Assembly: GCA_903829565.1 (NCBI GenBank)
Contig: CAIKQM010000622.1
Span: 1-6,119 of the forward strand
Direction of reading: 5' to 3'
Source of the DNA: an uncultured Planctomycetota bacterium
GTDB lineage: Bacteria; Planctomycetota; UBA1135; GCA-002686595
DNA length: 6,119 nucleotides
The notes under the pieces are model-generated. The model did not search any database, was not told where the DNA came from, and saw only the letters and a list, made by a program, of their open reading frames with translations. Below are positions 1-6,119 of this stretch, piece after piece. Numbering within the stretch: position 1 is the stretch's first letter; every line of letters starts with the position of its first letter. The translations under genes were made by a program, and so were the position numbers.

Positions 1-1758
1 CGAGGTGCCCACCGGCGACTCGAGGATCCACTTCGAGGCATCCGACACATCGCCCGTCCACATGATGTCGTCGAACGACACCGTGACCACGTCGTTGTTC
101 ACACCTGCCACCGCGGTGGCGGAGATGGTGGTGGTGACCGGTGCATCGCCGTCCGTAGAGGTGGCCGCAACACCCGTCACCGCGATCATCGTGTTGCCAG
201 CGGTGTCTTGCACCGAGCTGCAACCCAGCGTGTGCACACCAGGCACCACGGCGCTGTCAAAGACCAAGCGCACGGTGTTCTGGTTGAGCAAGCGCGTGGC
301 CGAGAGGCACGTGTGCGTGCTGCTCGTGGTCCAGTTGCCTTCCGTCTCCGCGGCAGCGGCGGCGATCGTCTCGTCGAAGCTGACATCCACGGTGGCGCCG
401 CTTTGATCTTGGACGCGATTCTGGATCGCGCCGCTGATCGTCGGAGCAGTCGTGTCACCGATGGCGAGCACGCTGCGCGTGGAGGTGAAGGTGTCACCGT
501 CCACATCAAGTGCCGCCACGCCCGTCACGGCCACGGTCTCGCCGTTGGCGATGTCGGTCGTGAGCGTGATCGTCAGGGTCTTGCTCAGCAGGTCGTAGCT
601 GAACTCAGCGTTCGTCAGGTCGAGCGGCGTGCCGCCGACCGTCACGAGCCACGAGGCCGGCAACACTGCGGTCGTGGGGTCGAGAGCTTGCGCCGTCTCG
701 ATCACGATCTGGTCGTTGTTCAAGCCCGACACCGTCACGGCGCTCGGGTCGGTGCTGTAGTCGTTCGCCATGGGCGTCGACTGCGCGACCGCTTGGGCAC
801 CGTCCGGGTACGCATTGCCATGCGCGTCCACGATGCCGCTCAAGGTGACTTCATCGCGACCCGGCACAATCGGGCCGCTAAAGGTCACGCGCAGCGTCTC
901 GGGCGAGCCAAAGGGCTGCTCGACGCTGGTGGCGATCTTGTCGAGGCTGCCCGTCGAGAAGTTGCCGGTTACTGCGGCAAAGACAGGGTCCATCGCTTCG
1001 CTGAAGACGAAGTCGACCACGCGGCCGAACTCATCTTCGCTCAGGTTCTGCTCCACCGAGCTCAGCGTCGGGGCCAGGCTGTCACCCACAGCAGCGCCCA
1101 CGCGGCTCGTGGTCGCAACGGTGACATCGGCCACGCTGTGCAGACCGTTCGAGCGCAGCTCGAAGTCCGCGTGCAAGTTGGCGAGATCACCCAAGGTGAT
1201 CGTCAGCGCTTGCGTCATCGGCGAGAAGTCAAAGGTCGAACCATCCAGATCCAGCTGCGTGCCGTTGATGCGCAACGACCAGTTCGCGCCGGTTTCCACA
1301 TCCGCTTCAACGACCCACGGGCCGTCGAACTCGATCTCAATCTGGTCACCGCCGAGGCCAGGGGTTTGGGCCGCGGAGGTGATCGCCCACGTCGGTGCGC
1401 TCGAGTCGCTCGTCGTCACGGAGACGTAGGAGGAGGTCACACTCGGCAGACCGATCGCACGCACGCGCGTGGACGGCGTCACGCGCTCATCCCACACGAT
1501 CGTGGCTGTGGAGCCTGAAACGGCAACGGAGACCGGCTGTGCGCCGCTCTCCGCTGTGAAGGAAGCTGTGGTCGCGCCGGACAAGCCGGACGCGGAACCA
1601 AAGGACACGACCGTTGTGCGGCCGCTGGGATCCACGGTCAGATTCTGGACCGCAGAGCTGATGCTGTTCGCGTCACTAGACCCACCGCCGGAGCAACCGG
1701 CGACTGTCAGTGCGACCAAGGAGGCGAGCGCTAGGCTCGCGTGCTTCCCATGGTTCAT
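1..1758 (-). CDS. Surface lipoprotein with alternating Ig-like repeats, C-terminus beyond window
   Basis: The frame is open from ATG 1758 to the left edge (586 codons, no stop), so the gene is cut at its 3' end. An AGAGG Shine-Dalgarno (1769-1773) sits 10 bases before the ATG. Residues 1-22 form a lipoprotein signal peptide: short n-region with Lys5, hydrophobic stretch 7-20, and lipobox VAGC with lipidated Cys22. A Gly/Ser linker follows. The rest is Thr/Val/Asp-rich beta-sandwich sequence in two alternating unit types. Type B carries a QN motif (residues 38-39, 237-238, 446-447), then G..V.V.F, and in two copies an APT lead-in and a later D..GN. Type A opens G[LV]xxD (residues 134, 345, 552) and contains W....GTxLDL and LTITL. 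The B units resemble bacterial Ig-like (SbsA/Big_5-like) domains; that family call is inference. Besides Cys22 the only cysteines seen are 484 and 513, both in the third B unit, possibly a disulfide. No catalytic motif is visible; an adhesive or structural envelope role is a guess. Asp is absent at +2, which by the Escherichia coli rule would favour the outer membrane. Confidence 0.85.
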   Translation of the reverse strand, partial: MNHGKHASLALASLVALTVAGCSGGGSSDANSISSAVQNLTVDPSGRTTVVSFGSASGLSGATTASFTAESGAQPVSVAVSGSTATIVWDERVTPSTRVRAIGLPSVTSSYVSVTTSDSSAPTWAITSAAQTPGLGGDQIEIEFDGPWVVEADVETGANWSLRINGTQLDLDGSTFDFSPMTQALTITLGDLANLHADFELRSNGLHSVADVTVATTSRVGAAVGDSLAPTLSSVEQNLSEDEFGRVVDFVFSEAMDPVFAAVTGNFSTGSLDKIATSVEQPFGSPETLRVTFSGPIVPGRDEVTLSGIVDAHGNAYPDGAQAVAQSTPMANDYSTDPSAVTVSGLNNDQIVIETAQALDPTTAVLPASWLVTVGGTPLDLTNAEFSYDLLSKTLTITLTTDIANGETVAVTGVAALDVDGDTFTSTRSVLAIGDTTAPTISGAIQNRVQDQSGATVDVSFDETIAAAAAETEGNWTTSSTHTCLSATRLLNQNTVRLVFDSAVVPGVHTLGCSSVQDTAGNTMIAVTGVAATSTDGDAPVTTTISATAVAGVNNDVVTVSFDDIMWTGDVSDASKWILESPVGTS

Positions 1759-1791
1759 GTTTCGGGGACCTCTGTTGTTGTCGTCTCGATG

Positions 1792-1811
1792 CGTTCCGCA
1801 TGTCCGGAACG
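1792..1811 (-). repeat. Perfect 7-bp inverted repeat in the lipoprotein leader
   Basis: Arms CGTTCCG (1792-1798) and CGGAACG (1805-1811) are exact reverse complements around a 6-base loop. The element lies 33 bases upstream of the lipoprotein ATG (1758). It could be an RNA hairpin in the 5' leader or a DNA-binding site for a dimeric regulator. It is not followed by a U-tract in either direction, so it does not look like a terminator. Confidence 0.5.
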
Positions 1812-1826
1812 TGACCTGTCGCTGCC

Positions 1827-1842
1827 CTAGCAACGCTGCTAG
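1827..1842 (-). repeat. Perfect 6-bp inverted repeat upstream of the lipoprotein gene
   Basis: Arms CTAGCA (1827-1832) and TGCTAG (1837-1842) flank a 4-base spacer. It lies 15 bases upstream (in the - direction) of the 7-bp inverted repeat at 1792-1811, so two dyads occur in tandem between the terminator and the lipoprotein start. An operator or leader hairpin are both possible. I found no convincing -35/-10 pair here, so the promoter of the lipoprotein gene is unplaced. Confidence 0.4.
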
Positions 1843-1881
1843 ATCCGCGACGATGGTCTCTTCGAGTGCGCGGGGAGGCCC

Positions 1882-1926
1882 TCTTGAAAGAAAGCACGCG
1901 GAAACGGTGGCAACCGTCTCCGCGTG
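1882..1926 (-). terminator. Intrinsic terminator of the beta-propeller gene
   Basis: Reading on the - strand, the arms CACGCGGA and TCCGCGTG (1919-1926 with 1895-1902) form 8 bp. After one mismatch, ACGG/CCGT adds 4 bp, closed by a 6-base loop (1908-1913). The stem is followed by CTTTCTTTC (1894-1886), a U-rich tract as expected for Rho-independent termination. It begins 37 bases past the stop codon at 1963. A smaller dyad, TCCTAC/GTAGGA (1935-1948), lies between the stop and this stem. On the + strand the flank after the stem is AAGAACTTTCC, so termination in that direction is unlikely. The terminator separates the two - strand genes into different transcription units. Confidence 0.75.
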
Positions 1927-1962
1927 AAGAACTTTCCTACTCGTAGGACGCTGCGCGACACT

Positions 1963-3552
1963 TCAGGGCATCACCAGCGGCTCACACAGGGTGGTGCCGG
2001 CGCGCCAACCGGTCGGCGTGCGGAAGATGGCCTGCATGTGACGACGCGTACCAGGCTGGGCCAGCGAGGTGGGCAGAGACAGCTGCCCTTGGGCTTCCCC
2101 TGCCGAGTTGCAAGGCACACGCACGAGGCGCGCACCTTGGCGCAGGACCAGCAAGCTGCCAGTCAAGCCACCGAGGCTTACCGGCGGTTTGGCCGCCTGA
2201 CCATCGAGCAGAATCACGCTTTGAGCGCCCGCGAGGCGAGCTGCAAAGCGCATGGGTGCACCCGCGCTCACTTGCTGGCGCATGACGAGATCGCGTGAGC
2301 TCAGCTCAATCGTGCGCACCTCACCACCAGCAGCCACTTGGCTGGCGTGCACCGACTTGCATCCGGCGACTACGCGCCGGCCATCGACTGACATGGCCAG
2401 AGCCATGGCACTGCCGCCCAAGTCCCACTGGCTCTTTGTCAAATTGGTTTGACGGTCCCACACGATGACCTCGGCGCGCGTGCCACCATCACCCCACAGG
2501 CCAAAGGCCGCGCGGCGCCCGTCCGTAGACAGGCACAGGGCTTCAGGATAGTTCTGCAGACCGCCTGCTTGAGCGGCTTGCTGGTCGTGGAACAGGCGCG
2601 TCGAGCTCGCCAAGTCCCAAACTTCCAAACGCACTCCGCCCGCCGTCGTGGCCGTCCACCATGCAACCGCCAAGGTCTGACCATCGCCAGAGAACTTGAC
2701 ACGCGTGGCAACCTCCAAGGGTTGTGCTTCGATGGTGCGCAGCAACGCATAGCCTTGGCTGCCTTGCGCCAACACCTTGAGCTGCGCTCCTTCGCCATAC
2801 GCGACGCGCGCGCCGGTTCCGTCGAGCGCCAAGGCGGCGGTCGATTGCGCCAGTCCTTCACTGGCCAGCAGCTGACCTTCCGCACCATAGATGACGAGCG
2901 TTGCTCCATCGATGAAGGCCACACGGCCGCCATCATGAGCCGCCGCCAAAGCAGCTAAGGTCTGGCCCGGGCGCGATTGCCGCCAAGCCAGGGCACCCGT
3001 GTCGCCCCGCAGCGCATCCACGATCACCTGCTGTTGGAGATCGTCGTATTGTGCGGCATACACACGCGCGCCATCCAAGGACACGGCCAAACGCGCAGCA
3101 CCATTCCCAATGGACGGCAGGTCATGCTGCCAACGCTGGGCAGCGCCACCAGCACCCCAAGCCAATGCATTCAAGCTGCGCACTTCCGTGACGCGCAGGT
3201 ACGGGCTGCCCAGCGGACGCTGGCTCAAGCTGTAGAGCTCATCAAGTCCATCACCCGCGGCGACCGCGAGGCTGTTGGTGCTGGTGCCAAGGGCAAAGCT
3301 CGCCAGCGGTGCTTGCGCGCCCGTGGCGCCGAGCCCGACCAGCTCCAAGCGTGCGGCCGAACCGCTGCGAGCCACCAACGCCAAGTCGCCACCGGCCGTC
3401 AGAGCCACGGCACGCGGAATGGCGGGGCCAGCGGGATCATCCGGCGTCCAAGTAGACACGCCGGGGGTGAACGGATCCTGGGCCCACAACGGGGCAACCG
3501 AAAGCGCGACAGCCAGAAGAACGCGGTTAGGGAGCGTGGTGTTCACAGGCAA
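1963..3552 (-). CDS. Secreted beta-propeller (WD40/YVTN-like) protein
   Basis: From TTG 3552 the product has about 529 residues and ends at TGA 1963. Residues 1-24 look like a Sec signal peptide: Arg9, then hydrophobic VLLAVALSVAPLW, with probable cleavage after Ala24 and mature start QDPF. The body shows a recurring propeller-blade pattern, a hydrophobic strand followed by DG and a second strand: near residues 53 (LTAGGD), 159 (VSLDGARVY), 204 (HDGGRVAF), 244 (DGTGARVAY), 289 (FSGDGQTLAVAWW), 346 (STDGRRAAFG) and 389 (SVDGRRVVAG). The blades near 289 and 346 end in VWD, as in WD40 proteins. About seven or eight blades are likely. The last 55 or so residues appear to form a separate small domain. 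No catalytic residues stand out, so binding or scaffolding outside the cytoplasm is the safest inference. Start choice: TTG 3552 has GGGGAG 10 bases upstream; GTG 3546 begins just inside it; TTG 3636 has the best Shine-Dalgarno but adds 28 residues that do not look like a signal peptide. The gene is divergent from the gcv operon. Confidence 0.8.
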   Translation of the reverse strand: MPVNTTLPNRVLLAVALSVAPLWAQDPFTPGVSTWTPDDPAGPAIPRAVALTAGGDLALVARSGSAARLELVGLGATGAQAPLASFALGTSTNSLAVAAGDGLDELYSLSQRPLGSPYLRVTEVRSLNALAWGAGGAAQRWQHDLPSIGNGAARLAVSLDGARVYAAQYDDLQQQVIVDALRGDTGALAWRQSRPGQTLAALAAAHDGGRVAFIDGATLVIYGAEGQLLASEGLAQSTAALALDGTGARVAYGEGAQLKVLAQGSQGYALLRTIEAQPLEVATRVKFSGDGQTLAVAWWTATTAGGVRLEVWDLASSTRLFHDQQAAQAGGLQNYPEALCLSTDGRRAAFGLWGDGGTRAEVIVWDRQTNLTKSQWDLGGSAMALAMSVDGRRVVAGCKSVHASQVAAGGEVRTIELSSRDLVMRQQVSAGAPMRFAARLAGAQSVILLDGQAAKPPVSLGGLTGSLLVLRQGARLVRVPCNSAGEAQGQLSLPTSLAQPGTRRHMQAIFRTPTGWRAGTTLCEPLVMP

Positions 3553-3642
3553 GAGTAGCCGGCTCCCCGACCGAAGCGCAGGCCCGCATGGGCCTTCAGC
3601 AAGCACTTCCAGGCTGTCAGGGCACGGATCCGGCAAGGACTT

Positions 3643-3668
3643 CCACCTCTAGTGCCCGCCAGAGGTGG
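3643..3668 (-). repeat. Perfect 8-bp inverted repeat covering a Shine-Dalgarno sequence
   Basis: CCACCTCT (3643-3650) and AGAGGTGG (3661-3668) are exact reverse complements around 10 bases. Read on the - strand, the downstream arm AGAGGTGG (3650-3643) is a good Shine-Dalgarno 6 bases before TTG 3636, and the upstream arm is its perfect complement. If transcribed, the hairpin would block that ribosome site. It may instead be a regulator-binding dyad in the divergent promoter region, which spans about 3637-3725. Confidence 0.5.
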
Positions 3669-3686
3669 CGCGCGGCGTGTCTGGGA

Positions 3687-3716
3687 AGTATCTTCCTCCC
3701 CGTACGATCGAGTCGA
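3687..3716 (-). promoter_or_regulatory. Possible promoter for the beta-propeller gene
   Basis: On the - strand, TCGACT (3716-3711, 4 of 6 to TTGACA) and GATACT (3692-3687, 4 of 6 to TATAAT) are separated by 18 bases. Transcription would start near 3680 and include the inverted repeat at 3643-3668 in the leader. The -10-like hexamer lies inside a small dyad, GGAAG-TAT-CTTCC (3684-3696), which could be an operator. This is a weak match by eye only. Confidence 0.25.
3703..3708 (+). promoter_or_regulatory. Possible -10 element of the gcv operon promoter
   Basis: TACGAT fits the TAnnnT form of a sigma-70 -10 box. It is placed so that transcription would begin around 3715, just before the first riboswitch helix at 3724. 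I see no good -35 at the right spacing, so this rests mainly on position. Confidence 0.25.
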
Positions 3717-3723
3717 GCACCCA

Positions 3724-3830
3724 CAGGGGGAGAGTCTGGCGGCCGCAAGGCCAACGGCGCCGAAGGGGCAAGCGCAACGCGCGAAACTCTCAGGCAAAGA
3801 GGACCCTTGATGGGCGACGCTCTGGAGCGG
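3724..3830 (+). promoter_or_regulatory. Glycine riboswitch (single aptamer) of the gcv operon
   Basis: The leader of gcvT carries the conserved glycine aptamer core. P1 can form between CAGGGG (3724-3729) and CCCTTG (3804-3809) with one G-U pair. P2 is the perfect pairing GAGAGT (3730-3735) with ACTCTC (3786-3791). A GGCC-GCAA-GGCC hairpin with a GNRA loop (3741-3752) forms the variable arm. The core GCCGAAGGGGCAA (3759-3771) and AGGCAAAGAGGAC (3792-3804) match the family consensus. The linker GGGCGACGCTCTGGAGC (3812-3828) also matches the segment that follows the first aptamer in tandem glycine riboswitches, but no second copy of the core follows, so this looks like a type-1 singlet. In this family glycine binding usually switches on glycine cleavage genes; its position before gcvT agrees. 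Whether control is at transcription or translation is not shown directly. Confidence 0.93.
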
Positions 3831-3831
3831 T

Positions 3832-3869
3832 CGCGCAGCGTGTAGGTTCGGCGAGAGCCACGCGGCGCG
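3832..3869 (+). promoter_or_regulatory. GC-rich leader stem-loop after the glycine aptamer
   Basis: CGCGCAGCGTG (3832-3842) pairs with CACGCGGCGCG (3859-3869) over 11 positions with one mismatch. The 16-base loop can fold further. It directly follows the riboswitch linker, where singlet type-1 glycine riboswitches often have a stem called the ghost aptamer. No U-tract follows, so it is not an intrinsic terminator. It ends 47 bases before the gcvT ATG and may be part of the aptamer fold or the expression platform. Confidence 0.6.
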
Positions 3870-3916
3870 GGCGGGACAGGGAGCACAGCTAAGCAGCACC
3901 CGGACAGCCCCCACCC

Positions 3917-5038
3917 ATGCAGACCGCCACCACGGCCGCGCCCAAGCGGACGCCGCTCCATGATGTCCATGTCGCTCTTTCGGCCAAGATGGTCGAGTTC
4001 GGCGGCTGGTACATGCCCGTTCAGTACGGCCCGATCTTGGACGAAGTGCGCACCGTGCGCACCACCGCAGGGCTATTCGACTTGTCGCACATGGGGCGCG
4101 TGCTGGTGCGTGGCAAGGATCGCATCGCGTACCTCGATCGCATCTGCACCAACTTCGTGGCCAAGATCCCACAGGACGCGATCCGCTACTCGCTCTTCTG
4201 CAAGGAGAACGGCATGCCCATCGACGACTTGCTCGTCTACAAGGGCGCTGAAGAAGTCTTCTTGTGTGTCAACGCGTCGAACACGGGCGTCGACCTGGCG
4301 TGGATGCGCCAGCACGCCGCGGGCTTTGAGGTCACGATCGAAGACCAAACTGATGCGTTGGCGATGATCGCCATCCAAGGCCAGACGAGCACGCAGATCT
4401 TGCAGCCGCTGGTACAGGGACTCGAGTTGGCCAAGCTGGGCTACTACAAGTTTGGCTTCGGCACTGTGTGCGGCATCGAGAACATGCGCGTGTCGCGCAC
4501 CGGCTACACCGGCGAATTGGGCTACGAGCTCTATATCCCGCGCGCTCAGGTGACCGCGGTGTGGCAAGCCGTCATGCAAGCGGGAGAAGCGCATGGCTTG
4601 AAAGCCATCGGGCTCGGTGCGCGCGACACTCTGCGCTTGGAAGCCGGCATGCCTTTGTACGGGCATGAGATCGACGCGAACCACGACCCGCTCAGCGCGG
4701 GACTCGCCTTTGGTGTGAGTTTTGCGCCGGAAAAAGGCGAGTGGATCGGCAAGAGCGCCTTGCAGGCCATTGCCGCCGCGCCGCAGTGGAAGTTAGTTGG
4801 TGTCAAAACGACTGGACCGCGCGTTCCGCGCCAAGGCTACGGCATCGCCATCAACGGCGTGGTCGTCGGCGAAATCGCATCGGGCTCCATCTCACCGATG
4901 CTCAACACCAACATTGGCACAGCCTTCGTGCCGGCCTCGGTTGACGAGGCTCACGCGAAGGTCGAACTCGACATCAAGGGCAAGCGTCAGGAGGCTTCCT
5001 TCTGCGCGCTCCCGTTCTTCTCCCGCACCCGCAAGTAA
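3917..5038 (+). CDS. gcvT: Glycine cleavage system T protein (aminomethyltransferase)
   Basis: The 373-residue product matches GcvT in length (Escherichia coli about 364) and motifs. It releases ammonia from the aminomethyl group held on lipoyl-GcvH and passes the one-carbon unit to tetrahydrofolate, giving 5,10-methylene-tetrahydrofolate in the cytoplasm. Visible family motifs are TPLHDVH (12-18), FGGWYMPVQY (28-37), GLFDLSHMG (52-60), the IDDLLVY segment with Asp103/Asp104 (one matches the catalytic Asp), VNASN (118-122), GYTGELGYELY with Glu200 (196-206), and GLGARDTLRLEAGMPLYGHEID (232-253, split here only by description) for folate binding. The C-terminal barrel ends with ASGSISPMLNTNIG and a PFF near the end. 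Small departures are Val44 where many homologues have His (EH..VR) and NGMPIDD instead of the usual GG..DD. ATG 3917 is the only sensible start: TAA lies in frame at 3890 and no start codon between. It has no good Shine-Dalgarno. gcvH follows after 20 bases. Confidence 0.96.
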   Translation: MQTATTAAPKRTPLHDVHVALSAKMVEFGGWYMPVQYGPILDEVRTVRTTAGLFDLSHMGRVLVRGKDRIAYLDRICTNFVAKIPQDAIRYSLFCKENGMPIDDLLVYKGAEEVFLCVNASNTGVDLAWMRQHAAGFEVTIEDQTDALAMIAIQGQTSTQILQPLVQGLELAKLGYYKFGFGTVCGIENMRVSRTGYTGELGYELYIPRAQVTAVWQAVMQAGEAHGLKAIGLGARDTLRLEAGMPLYGHEIDANHDPLSAGLAFGVSFAPEKGEWIGKSALQAIAAAPQWKLVGVKTTGPRVPRQGYGIAINGVVVGEIASGSISPMLNTNIGTAFVPASVDEAHAKVELDIKGKRQEASFCALPFFSRTRK

Positions 5039-5058
5039 ACTTGACAGGTACCCCCACC

Positions 5059-5457
5059 ATGCGACCGAACGACCGCCGCTACACGCAAACTCACGAATGG
5101 GCCAAACTCGAAGGCGACAATGTCGTCGTCGGCATCACGGATTTTGCCGTGCAGGCCTTGTCCAACGGCAACGTGGACGACTTGGTCTACTGTGATCTGC
5201 CGGAAGCCGGCCGCGCAGTCGAAGCCGGCCAGACCTTTGGCGAAATCGAATCAGTCAAGGCCGTGTCCGATCTCAATGCACCGGTGACCGGCGAAGTGGC
5301 TGATGTGAACGCGGCCATCGAAGATCATCTCGAAGTGCTTTCGAAGGATCCGTGGGGCGCCGGCTGGATGATCAAGATCAAGCCCGGTGCGAAGAGCCTC
5401 GACCACCTGATGGACGCGGCCGCGTACGAAGCGTTCCTGCAGACGCAGGCGCACTGA
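5059..5457 (+). CDS. gcvH: Glycine cleavage system H protein (lipoyl carrier)
   Basis: The 132-residue product is GcvH, the lipoylated shuttle that accepts the aminomethyl group from GcvP and presents it to GcvT, then is reoxidised by dihydrolipoyl dehydrogenase. Motifs: YTQTHEW (8-14), VGITDFA (24-30), DLPEAG (46-51), and the lipoylation site GEIESVKAVSD (61-71) with Lys67 as the modified residue. APVTGEV, then GAGWMIKIK near the C-terminus complete the family pattern. Between QAL and LVY the segment SNGNVDD is about five residues longer than the GD of many homologues. ATG 5059 was preferred because it gives the usual short N-terminus; TTG 5041, in frame, would add six residues and lacks a Shine-Dalgarno. 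ACAGG lies about 10 bases before the ATG. The gene is in an operon between gcvT (20-base gap) and gcvP (45-base gap). Confidence 0.96.
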   Translation: MRPNDRRYTQTHEWAKLEGDNVVVGITDFAVQALSNGNVDDLVYCDLPEAGRAVEAGQTFGEIESVKAVSDLNAPVTGEVADVNAAIEDHLEVLSKDPWGAGWMIKIKPGAKSLDHLMDAAAYEAFLQTQAH

Positions 5458-5485
5458 TCTTTCTAGACAACACTTCTTTCTAGAC
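5458..5485 (+). repeat. 11-bp direct repeat between gcvH and gcvP
   Basis: TCTTTCTAGAC occurs at 5458-5468 and again at 5475-5485, a period of 17 bases with a 6-base spacer. The first copy starts right after the gcvH stop codon. The motif contains CTAGA (a TCTAGA palindrome in each copy). Function is unknown; it may be a small duplication, a protein-binding site or an RNA processing signal. Confidence 0.6.
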
Positions 5486-5502
5486 GCAGCAGGCTGGCAA
5501 CC

Positions 5503-6119
<617 letters not shown>

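Noticed and set aside
208..1518. Long + strand open frame (436 codons)
   Set aside because: It is antisense to the lipoprotein gene, His/Arg-rich, and has no domain logic; the - strand frame has a signal peptide, RBS and repeats.
2449..3558. + strand open frames opposite the beta-propeller gene
   Set aside because: Arg/Gln-rich, overlapping one another, no motifs; the - strand has the periodic propeller pattern and a signal peptide.
3810..3845. Small + strand frame (ATG GGC GAC ... TAG) in the gcvT leader
   Set aside because: It coincides with the conserved riboswitch linker, which explains the sequence; no Shine-Dalgarno.
3832..3869. Intrinsic terminator as riboswitch output
   Set aside because: The stem is strong, but the following bases are G-rich with no run of T.
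3810..3916. Second glycine aptamer
   Set aside because: No second GCCGAAGGGGCAA-like or AGGCAAAAGGAC-like core is present after the linker.
4073..4684. - strand open frame inside gcvT
   Set aside because: Shadow of gcvT; no recognisable motif and no RBS context.

Overview
The window is GC-rich bacterial chromosomal DNA. It contains the start of a glycine cleavage operon on the + strand (gcvT, gcvH, gcvP; positions 3917 to the right edge). Divergent from it, on the - strand, are two genes for exported proteins of unknown role (3552 down to 1963, then 1758 down to the left edge). I see no mobile element, CRISPR array, tRNA or rRNA. The taxon cannot be fixed from the sequence. High GC, GTG/TTG starts, weak Shine-Dalgarno sequences and secreted beta-propeller and Ig-like proteins would suit Planctomycetota or a similar lineage, but this is a guess.

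Left part (1-1758, - strand): a lipoprotein with a clear lipobox (Cys22), open for 586 codons to the left edge. After the signal peptide it is built from two alternating Ig-like units, B and A, in the order B-A-B-A-B-A(partial), with a period of about 200-210 residues. This is the least ordinary item in the window. The 204-base gap to the next gene (1759-1962) holds two perfect inverted repeats in the lipoprotein leader and a strong intrinsic terminator for the gene upstream.

Middle (1963-3552, - strand): a secreted protein of about 529 residues with WD40/YVTN-like beta-propeller repeats and a short C-terminal domain. Its start is ambiguous among TTG 3552, GTG 3546 and TTG 3636. A perfect 8-bp inverted repeat (3643-3668) on the - strand would hide the good Shine-Dalgarno sequence of the most upstream start.

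Right part (about 3700-6119, + strand): a single-aptamer glycine riboswitch (about 3724-3830) lies in the leader of gcvT. A GC-rich stem-loop without a U-tract follows it. GcvT (aminomethyltransferase), GcvH (lipoyl carrier, Lys67) and the N-terminal 205 residues of GcvP (glycine decarboxylase, apparently the single-chain type) follow in tight order. Together with dihydrolipoyl dehydrogenase, not seen here, they convert glycine and tetrahydrofolate to CO2, NH3, NADH and methylene-tetrahydrofolate. The riboswitch indicates that glycine controls the operon.
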